Part shown: positions 57,242-64,000 of the stretch, one piece after another
Numbering within the stretch: the stretch's first letter is position 1
Layout of the letters: the number at the start of each line of letters is the position of its first letter
Source of the DNA: an uncultured Pseudoalteromonas sp.
GTDB taxonomy: Bacteria; Pseudomonadota; Gammaproteobacteria; Enterobacterales; Alteromonadaceae
Assembly (NCBI GenBank): GCA_947493455.1
Contig: CANLRB010000008.1
Coordinates: forward strand, 149,173-213,172
DNA: 64,000 bases
Reading direction: 5' to 3'
Notes under the pieces: generated by a model
What the model was told of the DNA's origin: nothing
What the model saw: the letters and a program-made list of their open reading frames with translations, nothing else
Database searches by the model: none
Translations under genes and position numbers: made by a program

Positions 57242-57874
57242 ATGAAAAAATTAGCTCTATCTTTAACTATGTTAATGGGTGCATTCGCAGCCAACAATGC
57301 GATTGCTTTTGACGGTGACGCTACAGCAGGAAAAGCTAAAGCAGCAACCTGCGTTGCGTGTCATGGTGTTGACGGTAATAAGCCGTTACCAAACCATCCG
57401 AAAATTGCAGGGCAACACGCTGAATATATTTATAAGCAACTCAAAGAATTTAAACTAGGTATGACGTCGGGCGGTAAAGAAGGTCGTATGGATCCTAGTA
57501 TGAGCGCAATGGCGATGCCATTAAGCGATCAAGATATGAAAGATGTCGCTGCTTATTTCTCATCAATTAATATGACGCCTGGAACAACACCTGAAGACGT
57601 TGTTGAATTAGGTAGCAAGTTATACAAAGCGGGTGATGCTGAGCGTGGTATTCCAGCATGTGCAGCATGTCATGGTCCTCGTGGTAACGGTACGTCACTA
57701 TCTGGCTTCCCTAAGGTTTCTTTTCAAAATGCAGATTACATTAAACTGCAATTAGAGAAATTCCGCGATGAGTCACGTAATAATGACTTAAATGGCATGA
57801 TGCGTGATATTGCTAAAAAAATGACAGATAAAGATATCGAAGTATTATCAAAATATATTTCAGGTTTACATTAA
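57242..57874 (+). CDS. Cytochrome c4 (diheme)
   Basis: A 210-residue periplasmic cytochrome with a signal peptide (about 1-22, ending AIAF) and two heme sites, CVACH (about 37-41) and CAACH (about 140-144), in two homologous halves. Axial Met candidates are in AMAMPLS and NGMMRD. Such proteins pass electrons to cytochrome oxidases. It is followed by its own terminator. Confidence 0.93.
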   Translation: MKKLALSLTMLMGAFAANNAIAFDGDATAGKAKAATCVACHGVDGNKPLPNHPKIAGQHAEYIYKQLKEFKLGMTSGGKEGRMDPSMSAMAMPLSDQDMKDVAAYFSSINMTPGTTPEDVVELGSKLYKAGDAERGIPACAACHGPRGNGTSLSGFPKVSFQNADYIKLQLEKFRDESRNNDLNGMMRDIAKKMTDKDIEVLSKYISGLH

Positions 57875-57889
57875 TTCTGATTATTTTGG

Positions 57890-57917
57890 AAAAAGCAGCT
57901 TTAGGCTGCTTTTTTTA
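57890..57917 (+). terminator. Cytochrome c4 terminator
   Basis: AAAAGCAGC and GCTGCTTTT form a 9-bp stem with a 5-base loop and a T run, 16 bases beyond the stop codon. Confidence 0.88.
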
Positions 57918-57927
57918 TATTTATGCT

Positions 57928-57945
57928 TGTGAGATATATCTCACA
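57928..57945 (+). promoter_or_regulatory. UvrY/GacA-type box upstream of the Csr RNA
   Basis: TGTGAGATATATCTCACA is a perfect 18-bp palindrome fitting TGTNAG-N6-CTNACA, the GacA/UvrY box. Its centre is about 180 bases before the predicted start of the GGA-rich RNA, the distance known for csr/rsm genes. A CRP site would need 6, not 8, bases between TGTGA and TCACA. Confidence 0.72.
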
Positions 57946-58080
57946 TTTAATGTAATCCATAAGCTAATGTTATATGTAAGTTAAGTCCGTTTTTATGTTG
58001 TTGTATAGACTTAAGTCTATGTTTTGACTTGCTTCAGTAAATGTAACTATAATTTTTTTTATTTATTTTATATAAATCAG

Positions 58081-58110
58081 TTGTAACAAAATTATTAACA
58101 AGTACATTAT
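58081..58110 (+). promoter_or_regulatory. Predicted promoter of the Csr RNA
   Basis: TTGTAA (58081-58086) and TACATT (58103-58108) or CATTAT two bases later give spacing of 16 to 18. The predicted start is near 58116. Confidence 0.5.
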
Positions 58111-58115
58111 GCACA

Positions 58116-58490
58116 GTCGCAAACGATAATAAAACAACACGGATTGCAGTAAAATACGGAAAGTGCAGCGACAATATTTATGCGTAGGGGAAGGTAACGT
58201 TTTGTTACCTCAAGGAAGATTACAAAAGAGTCAGGATGGCCAAAAATAATAAAGTACATGGAAGATTAAATAAAAATACGGAAAGTAAGAAAGTCAAAAC
58301 CATGGAAGAATAAATAAAAATACGGATAGTAAAAAACAACAAAAACACGGAAGAAAAAATAAAAATACGGATAGTAAAAAAATAATAAAAATAATTAGAC
58401 TGACATAAAGAACAGTCGAAGGGAGAGGTGTCAAATCCAGGCACTGAGATTAGCAGGCGGTAGAGTTTACTCTACCGCCTTTTTATTTTG
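58116..58490 (+). ncRNA. CsrB/CsrC-family regulatory RNA
   Basis: A predicted RNA of about 375 nt that sequesters CsrA. Twelve GGA motifs occur on the plus strand between 58141 and 58424, with contexts ACGGA, AAGGA, ATGGA and the full core TCAGGATG at 58232-58239, while the opposite strand has almost none. It ends in a canonical terminator, AGGCGGTAGAG/CTCTACCGCCT plus T run (58455-58490). The place between engB and yihI is that of E. coli csrC, and a UvrY/GacA-type box lies upstream. Much of the body is A-rich tandem repeat and not clear hairpins, which is atypical. Confidence 0.85.
58257..58391 (+). repeat. A-rich tandem repeat with two GGA motifs per unit
   Basis: About three imperfect units of 44-45 bases, beginning at 58277, 58321 and 58366 with TACGGAWAGTAA and carrying a second GGAAGA half-way, each separated by AATAAAAA. 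A partial unit precedes at 58257. The units sit inside the Csr-type RNA and probably multiply CsrA sites. Confidence 0.8.
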
Positions 58491-58552
58491 TTTTTTCGTT
58501 GACGGCTTATTGCTACAATACACCCAACTGTTTAGTAACCACCTTAGTCCTC

Positions 58553-59200
58553 ATGAGCCTTAATTGCCCTTTGTGCAACACACCCAATGCAACCGAATAT
58601 CATCAAGATAAAAAGCGCCAGTATTGGCAATGCCAACAGTGTGCCTTAGTGTTTGTCGCGCCTGAGTGTATTTTGTCTCACAGTGATGAAAAAGCAATTT
58701 ACGATACGCACGAAAATAGTTTTGCAGATGAGGGGTATCAGCGCTTCTTGTCACGTGCAGCCGAGCCGTTATTAACGCGCCTTAAACCTGCGTGTAAAGG
58801 ACTGGACTTTGGCTGTGGGCCAGCCCCTGTGCTTGCTAAAATGATTGAATCACACGGACATCAAGTCGCTCTCTATGACATTTATTATCAAGCAAATACC
58901 GATGTACTGGCGCACCAATATGATTTTATTACCTGTACCGAAGCAATCGAGCATTTTGTCACGCCGGCCAAAGAGTGGCAATTGTTGACTGACATGCTGC
59001 GCCCTGGTGGCATTTTGGTGATTATGACGAAGTTGGTGATTAATGTTGAGCGATTTGCTAATTGGCATTATAAAAATGATATGACCCATGTCAGCTTTTT
59101 CTCTCGTATAACATTTGAGTACTTGGCGAAACGGGATGGGTTATCGCTTGAATATAGCGGTGACGACGTGATGCTATTTAAAAAGCCCGAATTGAGTTAA
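58553..59200 (+). CDS. SAM-dependent methyltransferase with zinc ribbon
   Basis: A 215-residue protein: an N-terminal zinc ribbon (CPLC at residues 5-8 and CQQC near 28-31), then a class I methyltransferase with motif I LDFGCGPAP and the acidic-loop block CTEAIEHFV. The ATG at 58553 was chosen because an in-frame start at 58499 overlaps the Csr RNA terminator. Substrate unknown; related proteins are annotated only by fold. Confidence 0.8.
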   Translation: MSLNCPLCNTPNATEYHQDKKRQYWQCQQCALVFVAPECILSHSDEKAIYDTHENSFADEGYQRFLSRAAEPLLTRLKPACKGLDFGCGPAPVLAKMIESHGHQVALYDIYYQANTDVLAHQYDFITCTEAIEHFVTPAKEWQLLTDMLRPGGILVIMTKLVINVERFANWHYKNDMTHVSFFSRITFEYLAKRDGLSLEYSGDDVMLFKKPELS

Positions 59201-59239
59201 AATAACCCTTATACCTACCTAGATAATGTAGCAAAAAAC

Positions 59240-59815
59240 ATGACCAGAAAGAAAAAGTCAAGAAAGTTAGGCAGTAACGGCAGCCTGCGACTAAGTAAAG
59301 ATAAATTACGAGAGTTACGTGCGCTCAAAGAGCAGCGCAGCAAAAAGACAACCGGTAACGCCGCTGGTTCTCGTAATGCGCAAGAAAGTAAGCAAGTTAT
59401 TGCGGCTAATCAAAAGGCGGCTAAAGACAGCCGAGTTGGCAGTAAAAAGCCGATTAGCTTAGTACCAGAGCAAACAAAACCTGTTTCTACAGAGCCTGAA
59501 TTTAAGCGCAATTTAAAACCGAGTGTTGAACTTAAAAAAGTGGATAATACAGCGCTTACCCCTGAACAAGAACTTGAGCAACTCGAAAACGATCAAAAGC
59601 TATTGTCTTTGATTGAGCGTCAAAACGCCGGTGAACTATTGGTAGGTAAAGATGCTAAGTATCTTAATGCGAAGGTTGCGCGCCATCAGGTACTTTGTGA
59701 GATGCTTGGTATCGATGATTTTGACGATGAGTTTGAAGACGGCCAAGACGAACTAGATCAATTTATGTCGAATGATTTAGCTGACGAATGGCTTGATGAT
59801 GAGGATGAATACTAA
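59240..59815 (+). CDS. yihI: Der GTPase-activating protein YihI
   Basis: A 191-residue protein with a very basic N-terminus (MTRKKKSRKLG), a lysine-rich disordered stretch to about 95 and an acidic C-terminal half (LTPEQELEQLENDQKLLSLIERQ, then a Glu/Asp-rich tail). YihI stimulates the GTPase Der to tune 50S assembly. It sits between the Csr RNA and hemN as in E. coli; the DUF2489 gene follows by 2 bases. Confidence 0.9.
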   Translation: MTRKKKSRKLGSNGSLRLSKDKLRELRALKEQRSKKTTGNAAGSRNAQESKQVIAANQKAAKDSRVGSKKPISLVPEQTKPVSTEPEFKRNLKPSVELKKVDNTALTPEQELEQLENDQKLLSLIERQNAGELLVGKDAKYLNAKVARHQVLCEMLGIDDFDDEFEDGQDELDQFMSNDLADEWLDDEDEY

Positions 59816-59817
59816 TA

Positions 59818-60333
59818 ATGAACATTGCTTGGATTATTGCAATTGCCGTAGGCGTTGCAATTATTGCTGGTCTTGCATTTTATGCGGGGCGCCTGCTTGT
59901 TCAGGTGAAAGCCCAGCAAGAGAAGCAAGCGAAGGAGCTTGCTAAAAGGCAGAAGAAAATAGCCGAGCGAAATGCCAAGCTCAGCGATTCAATTAACTTA
60001 ATCGCCAGAGCGATGAAAGAGAAGCAGTGTGAATATTCTGAGGGATGTTTACGAATTTGGGTATTAATGTCACAATACCAATTTTCGCAAGCGATTGAGC
60101 TCGAAAAAGAGTATGAGCATGTGTTTAAAATGTATGATGTGGTTAAAGATATGCCAACGCATGACGCGCGCAAAAAATACTCGAAAAAAGAGATTTTTAA
60201 AATGGACTCAAAACGTTGGCGCATGGAAAAGGAGCTCGAAGAGGGTATTTTAGCCGAAGCGGCGAAGCTAGAAGCGTTCTTCCCTGCGGATCCGAATACT
60301 AAGCATGTTTTCGCGGGTGATGTGGCAATTTAA
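59818..60333 (+). CDS. DUF2489 membrane-anchored protein
   Basis: A 171-residue protein with one N-terminal helix (about 3-28) and a long charged coiled coil (KAQQEKQAKELAKRQKKIAE) before a helical cytoplasmic domain. CEYSEGCLRIW is a recognisable DUF2489 block. It is co-transcribed with yihI. Function unknown. Confidence 0.78.
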   Translation: MNIAWIIAIAVGVAIIAGLAFYAGRLLVQVKAQQEKQAKELAKRQKKIAERNAKLSDSINLIARAMKEKQCEYSEGCLRIWVLMSQYQFSQAIELEKEYEHVFKMYDVVKDMPTHDARKKYSKKEIFKMDSKRWRMEKELEEGILAEAAKLEAFFPADPNTKHVFAGDVAI

Positions 60334-60354
60334 GACACGAAACTGAATTACAAT

Positions 60355-60389
60355 AAAAAAACCATCTTAGCGAGCTAAGGTGGTTTTTT
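60355..60389 (+). terminator. Terminator after yihI and the DUF2489 gene
   Basis: AAAAAACCATCTTAG pairs with CTAAGGTGGTTTTTT (one T-G pair) around a 4-base loop, followed by G and a further T run. Confidence 0.9.
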
Positions 60390-60416
60390 GTTTTTAGGGC
60401 GCTGAGTGATGCCGAT

Positions 60417-60430
60417 TTGCGTCAGATCAA
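60417..60430 (+). promoter_or_regulatory. Possible FNR-type site upstream of hemN
   Basis: TTGCGTCAGATCAA matches TTGAT-N4-ATCAA at eight of ten positions. With TACGAT at 60453-60458 as -10, its centre falls at -41.5, the class II activator position. This would suit an anaerobic enzyme, but the left half is weak. Confidence 0.4.
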
Positions 60431-60490
60431 GTCGCCTTATATAGATATTGGTTACGATAACGCCAACTTAATTTTCCTAAGGTTAGCGTC

Positions 60491-61861
60491 GTGAATAATC
60501 AAACAGAATGGGATAGTGCACTCATTAAAAAATACAATGTATCTGGACCGCGATATACGTCATATCCAACTGCATTGTCTTTTCAGGAAGGCTTCAAAGC
60601 CAGTGCTGTAAAAGAAGCCATAAATAGCAGTCAGCGCAGTGCGCTGTCGTTATATATTCATATTCCGTTTTGCCATCAGCTCTGTTATTACTGCGGTTGC
60701 AACAAAATAGTAACCCGTCATCAACATAAGGCCGATGTTTATTTAGACTACTTAGCAAAAGAAGCGCAATCGCTGGCACATTTGTATCGTCATTACGATA
60801 TAAAGCAACTGCATCTAGGTGGCGGCACGCCCACTTTTTTAAATGCAGCGCAAATGACGCGTTTAATGCAAATTGTTACTGAAAACTTTACTCTTGATGC
60901 CGATGCGCAATGTGGCATCGAAATCGATCCACGTTCGTTGGAAGAAGGCATGCTGCCTCATCTCAGAGAGCTCGGGTTTAATCGTGTGTCATTTGGCATT
61001 CAAGATTTTAACGACGATGTGCAACAAGCCGTTAATCGTGAGCAATGTGCCGACAAAGTCGCTAATTTGATTGTCGAGGCCAGGCAACTAGGCTTTAATT
61101 CAGTGAATGCAGATATGATTTATGGTTTGCCGTTGCAAACTGTTGCTAGTTTTCAGCAGAGTATTGAGCGCTTACTTGCGCTTTCGCCTGACCGTGTTTC
61201 GGTATTTAATTACGCTCATTTACCTGAGCGCTTTGCAGCGCAGCGAAAAATTAAAGAGTCACAATTGCCGAGCTCAAATGAAAAATTAAATATGTTTAAG
61301 CAGACCTTAGCGCAAATGAATGCAGCTGGGTACACCAATATAGGTATGGATCATTTTGCAAAAGAAAACGACAGTTTGGCGATTGCTCAGCAAAAAGGTC
61401 AATTGCATCGCAACTTTCAAGGTTACACAACGCACGGCGACTGCGACTTACTGGGCCTCGGTGCGTCGTCAATCTCTCAAATTGGTAATAGTATTTTTCA
61501 AAACCCGAAAGATTTAAAAGATTACTATCGATTACTCGATAATGAGCAATTTGCCGTGACCAAAGGGCTTACGTTAACACGTGATGATGAAATTAGAGCG
61601 TTTGTAATAAAGGAAATAATTTGTCACTTTGAACTCGATTTTAAATTGGTCGAAGCGCGTTTTAATATCAAGTTTAACGAATACTTTGATGATGAATTGG
61701 CAAGTTTGAAGCATTTTATTGACGACCAAATGCTTCAAGTAGGGAAAAGCAATTTGCGTGTAACCAATCGAGGGCGCTTGTTTATTCGTAATATTTGTAT
61801 GACATTTGATGCCTATTTAAAGCAACAAGCAAAGCTCAATCGGTTTTCTCGCGTAATTTAA
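60491..61861 (+). CDS. hemN: Oxygen-independent coproporphyrinogen III oxidase
   Basis: A 456-residue radical SAM enzyme converting coproporphyrinogen III to protoporphyrinogen IX without oxygen. The cluster site CHQLCYYCGC (about 60-69) has the HemN-type CxxxCxxC plus extra Cys; GGGTPTFL and GIDPRSLE-like blocks follow. The start is GTG, with AAGG upstream. Length and motifs fit true HemN, not HemW. Confidence 0.95.
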   Translation: MNNQTEWDSALIKKYNVSGPRYTSYPTALSFQEGFKASAVKEAINSSQRSALSLYIHIPFCHQLCYYCGCNKIVTRHQHKADVYLDYLAKEAQSLAHLYRHYDIKQLHLGGGTPTFLNAAQMTRLMQIVTENFTLDADAQCGIEIDPRSLEEGMLPHLRELGFNRVSFGIQDFNDDVQQAVNREQCADKVANLIVEARQLGFNSVNADMIYGLPLQTVASFQQSIERLLALSPDRVSVFNYAHLPERFAAQRKIKESQLPSSNEKLNMFKQTLAQMNAAGYTNIGMDHFAKENDSLAIAQQKGQLHRNFQGYTTHGDCDLLGLGASSISQIGNSIFQNPKDLKDYYRLLDNEQFAVTKGLTLTRDDEIRAFVIKEIICHFELDFKLVEARFNIKFNEYFDDELASLKHFIDDQMLQVGKSNLRVTNRGRLFIRNICMTFDAYLKQQAKLNRFSRVI

Positions 61862-61875
61862 AACGCATGTTTTAA

Positions 61876-62379
61876 CTAACCGAGTAAAAAACGCGTTTTC
61901 CCTGAATAGATATAGTGATGCTGGCCGTCAGCGTGAGCGAGTTCGGCCCATTGATAATAAACGTTACGATGCACCCGTGCTAAACATCTAAAGTGGAGTT
62001 GGATATGGGGGATCTGATTAATTAACCGCATTGGGTGTGTGTCGCCAAGCACAAATTGGCGGCCAATGTTATCGGTTAAACAAATAACATCTTGGTTATC
62101 CAGTGTTTGTGTTGACCACTCTACGATTAAAAATGGCGCATCCTCAACTTGAATGCGTACTTTTTCAACTGGCGTTTTTAAAAAATACTGGTCATCTTCA
62201 AAGATTAATACGCTGGCGAAAAGTTCAACCAGCTTATTACGCTTAATGGCACTGCCCATGTAATGCCACGTACCATCTTTTTTAATGGTAATTGGAAAAT
62301 CACCACAAAACTTAGGTTGCCAGCGCTCGATAGGAGGAAGATCTCCCTCAAGTTGCTGGCGAAGCTGCTCAATATTCAT
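61876..62379 (-). CDS. DUF1285 protein
   Basis: A 167-residue soluble protein with the conserved DUF1285 start (PPIERWQPKFCGDFPITIKKDG) and SAIKR block. The fold is beta-rich and the function unknown. It directly abuts the yceI-like gene, whose stop codon ends one base before its ATG, so both are probably one transcript. Confidence 0.82.
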   Translation of the reverse strand: MNIEQLRQQLEGDLPPIERWQPKFCGDFPITIKKDGTWHYMGSAIKRNKLVELFASVLIFEDDQYFLKTPVEKVRIQVEDAPFLIVEWSTQTLDNQDVICLTDNIGRQFVLGDTHPMRLINQIPHIQLHFRCLARVHRNVYYQWAELAHADGQHHYIYSGKTRFLLG

Positions 62380-62949
62380 TTACTTTGTTAAATTAAGCAC
62401 AAATGACACCGGCACTGCACGTGTAATACTTGGCAAGCCGGCAATTTTTTGCAAAGCGTCAACGCCTTGCTCTAAATTAAAGTCACTGGGTGTGATAATC
62501 GTTGGCATCAGCGATACAACTTGAATTGCACCATTGCTTAACTTGGTCGCCATCACGTTTAGTGAAATTTCTTTTTTAACGCCGTGTAACTGCATGCTCG
62601 CGCTTGTGGTAAATTGCATTGGCGTGTTTGTTTTTAGTTTATTTAGCTCGTTTTGTACGTTCGCTGTTAGCGACATTACCGCAAACTTTTGCGTATTAAA
62701 AAGCATTTCTTGCATGCGCGTGTTACGGATCGGAATATTGGTTTCAACTGAGGTTAAATCAATTTCGACCTTTAACTCACCTTGTTCGCTTAGTGAGCCC
62801 GACATGGCTTTAAAGTAATGACTCTCACCTAATGTGTTTTTTTTCACTGAAACAAAGTTGACGCGGCTGGTGTCGGCGTCAATTTGCCAATTTGCAAGAG
62901 CGCTGAAGCTGCTCGCAAGCAGCGAGCCTAATAGTAATTGTTTAAGCAT
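62380..62949 (-). CDS. YceI family lipid-binding-like protein
   Basis: A 189-residue exported protein with a signal peptide (about 1-19, ending SALA) and the YceI lipocalin-like barrel: WQIDADTSRVNFVSVKKN at the start, IPIRNTRMQEMLFN in the middle. YceI folds bind polyisoprenoids; the ligand here is unknown. Confidence 0.87.
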   Translation of the reverse strand: MLKQLLLGSLLASSFSALANWQIDADTSRVNFVSVKKNTLGESHYFKAMSGSLSEQGELKVEIDLTSVETNIPIRNTRMQEMLFNTQKFAVMSLTANVQNELNKLKTNTPMQFTTSASMQLHGVKKEISLNVMATKLSNGAIQVVSLMPTIITPSDFNLEQGVDALQKIAGLPSITRAVPVSFVLNLTK

Positions 62950-63022
62950 GACATTCCTGTTCGTATAGTTATAAAGAGGTTATAAAAAGTTAACTTGCTA
63001 ATTATAAGAGAAATGAATTGAT

Positions 63023-63403
63023 TTAACAGTTTTCAGATGAAATCTGTGATGGGCGTGTCCAAATAAAGGTTAAGACACAGCAAATCGACAAGACCACAAT
63101 GCCTTTTAACCAAAGCGGAAAGGTTAAAAAAATAAGTGGGTATGAAACTAAAACCAGCATGCTTGTTGTTGCCAACCACTTCACTTTGGTGCGTATAATG
63201 CCGTAGGTTTCCCAATCACGAATAAGTGGGCCAAACAGCTTATGGTTGAGCAGCCAAGAGTGCAGGCGCTTAGAGGATTTTGAAAAAGCAAACGCGGCCA
63301 ACAGTATAAAAGGCGTCGTCGGTAATAAAGGTAAAAACACTCCGAGAATACCTAAAAATAATGCCACTAATCCAAATAATAACCAAAGTGTGCGTTTTAT
63401 CAC
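63023..63403 (-). CDS. YbaN-like DUF454 inner-membrane protein
   Basis: A 126-residue protein with the DUF454 pattern LGVFLPLLPTTPFILLAAFAFSKSSKRLHSWL and helices at about 5-38, 78-95 and 98-115. Function unknown. It is separated from the yceI-like gene by 73 bases. Confidence 0.87.
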   Translation of the reverse strand: MIKRTLWLLFGLVALFLGILGVFLPLLPTTPFILLAAFAFSKSSKRLHSWLLNHKLFGPLIRDWETYGIIRTKVKWLATTSMLVLVSYPLIFLTFPLWLKGIVVLSICCVLTFIWTRPSQISSENC

Positions 63404-63452
63404 CGAAAACCTGTTTTTGTACTAATATTTTATAAAAAGCATAACATAAGAC

Positions 63453-63481
63453 TTCCAATAGTGAATTATTTTATGTATTAT
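63453..63481 (+). promoter_or_regulatory. Promoter of tRNA-His
   Basis: TTCCAA and TATTAT are 17 bases apart, followed by a GC-rich discriminator GCGCGCC typical of stable-RNA promoters under stringent control. Confidence 0.6.
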
Positions 63482-63516
63482 GCGCGCCACACCATCAAGG
63501 TGGTATCTCTTTTTGT

Positions 63517-63593
63517 GGCGGCTGTAGCTCAGTTGGTAGAGCCCTGGATTGTGATTCCGGTTGTCGTGGGTTCAAGTCCCATCAGTCGCCCCA
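63517..63593 (+). tRNA. tRNA-His (anticodon GTG)
   Basis: The cloverleaf is complete: acceptor GCGGCTG pairs with CAGTCGC (one G-T pair), D arm AGCTCAGTTGGTAGAGCC, anticodon loop with GTG, T arm GTGGG/CCCAT and encoded CCA. The extra 5' G at 63517 faces the discriminator C, the identity mark of tRNA-His. Confidence 0.97.
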
Positions 63594-63806
63594 CTTCTTA
63601 CTTAAAAACTTCTTTTATAAATCTAGTATCTTCAATCGACTATATTAATCAATACAAAATAATTGCGTCTGAATTTTAATGCAAAAACCAACTTCAGAAT
63701 AACAGTCCGGTTCATTTACTGTGAGTGGCTAGGAATATATAGCTGCTGTTTAATCTGTTTATTTCCAATCTAGTACACATCAACGGCAACATAATTTTAA
63801 AACAAT

Positions 63807-63842
63807 AAGAAAAGGCTTACTGGTAAGTTTTCTTGTCTTTTT
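63807..63842 (+). terminator. Probable terminator of the tRNA-His transcript
   Basis: AAGAAAA/TTTTCTT and, after a GG bulge, CTTAC/GTAAG form a long stem with a T-rich tail, 214 bases beyond the tRNA. Confidence 0.6.
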
Positions 63843-63859
63843 ACTGCCTTTACCTCCGA

Positions 63860-63885
63860 GTAGGAGTAACCCTCCGGTTTACTAG
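63860..63885 (+). repeat. Copy 2 of a diverged repeated motif
   Basis: Contains ACCCTCCGGTT preceded by GTAGGAGTA; close relative of 52897-52921. Here it forms two adjacent short stems, CTCC/GGAG and GTAACC/GGTTTAC (with one bulged T). Confidence 0.4.
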
Positions 63886-64000
63886 TTGGCACATTTCAAA
63901 CTTCTGACTTCGCTTATATTTACATGTGCAAAGTTCAAACATTTCAGCCTACACTAAACAATTAAAACCACTTCAAATCAAACAAGCAGTAAGATCGAAA

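Larger units (their letters stand above)
63594..64000. other. Region downstream of tRNA-His
   Basis: 407 AT-rich bases with no convincing gene. It contains a terminator-like hairpin at 63807-63842 and two small tandem hairpins at 63854-63882, which include the motif shared with 52897. What follows lies outside the window. Confidence 0.5.

Noticed and set aside
57928-57945. CRP site reading of the TGTGA/TCACA palindrome
   Set aside because: The half sites are 8 bases apart, not 6; the spacing fits the UvrY/GacA box.
58257-58391. Regular repeats that could suggest a CRISPR array
   Set aside because: The units are imperfect, have no unique spacers of constant length, no cas genes are near, and they sit inside an sRNA with a terminator.
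58220-58444. 74-codon minus-strand frame coding a repetitive hydrophobic peptide
   Set aside because: It is the complement of the A-rich tandem repeat in the Csr-type RNA, so the Phe/Ile-rich repeats follow from T-rich codons.
63461-63679. 72-codon plus-strand frame near the end
   Set aside because: It runs through tRNA-His and its promoter.

Overview
The window reads as a near-origin stretch of a marine gammaproteobacterial chromosome. Gene content and order (glnA-ntrBC-typA, ilvGMEDA, rep, polA-engB-yihI-hemN, with regulatory RNAs in the Spot 42 and CsrC positions) and the moderate AT-richness fit Alteromonadales, most like Pseudoalteromonas or a close relative. The genus is inferred from memory of gene order and not from any search. 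No insertion sequence, prophage, integron or CRISPR array is visible. Nearly all of it is core genome, so the interest lies in regulatory RNAs and in one lysine-controlled operon.

1-10.6 kb: end of an M24 proline-type peptidase, an ornithine cyclodeaminase-family gene, a small membrane protein and acnB. On the minus strand follows a secreted DUF1800-DUF1501 pair preceded by a cyclic-di-GMP-I riboswitch, then an SDR oxidoreductase. 10.7-18.2 kb: a 5'-nucleotidase-like lipoprotein with a LamG-like tail, a PqiA-type membrane protein, a STAS-like protein, a flavin oxidoreductase, an AraC regulator overlapping a beta-CASP nuclease, and a TM2-like protein. 18.2-25.4 kb: ntrC, ntrB, a DUF4124 protein, glnA with a sigma-54 promoter and two NtrC sites, and typA.

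25.4-31.1 kb: pldA, then a minus-strand operon (dapA-like, dapD-like, PLP decarboxylase, AstE-like deacylase) behind a lysine riboswitch. 31.3-36.7 kb: a large propeller-GAF-GGDEF sensor, a beta-repeat secreted protein and a TraB/GumN protein. 37.0-43.7 kb: the complete ilvGMEDA operon with ilvL leader peptide and attenuator. 43.8-52.8 kb: a methyltransferase, carbonic anhydrase, a solute-binding protein, ubiK, rep, a GAF-GAF-GGDEF-(degenerate EAL) protein, cytochrome c5 and elbB.

53.2-64 kb: polA, a candidate sRNA, engB, cytochrome c4, a CsrB/CsrC-type RNA with a UvrY/GacA-type box, a methyltransferase, yihI, a DUF2489 gene, hemN, three small genes and tRNA-His. The two sRNA positions match E. 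coli spf (between polA and yihA) and csrC (between yihA and yihI).

Regulatory themes are nitrogen (NtrBC-glnA), amino-acid supply (lysine riboswitch, ilv attenuation), second messenger c-di-GMP (one riboswitch, two GGDEF proteins) and the Csr system. All motif and structure calls were made by eye; no folding, alignment or search was run.
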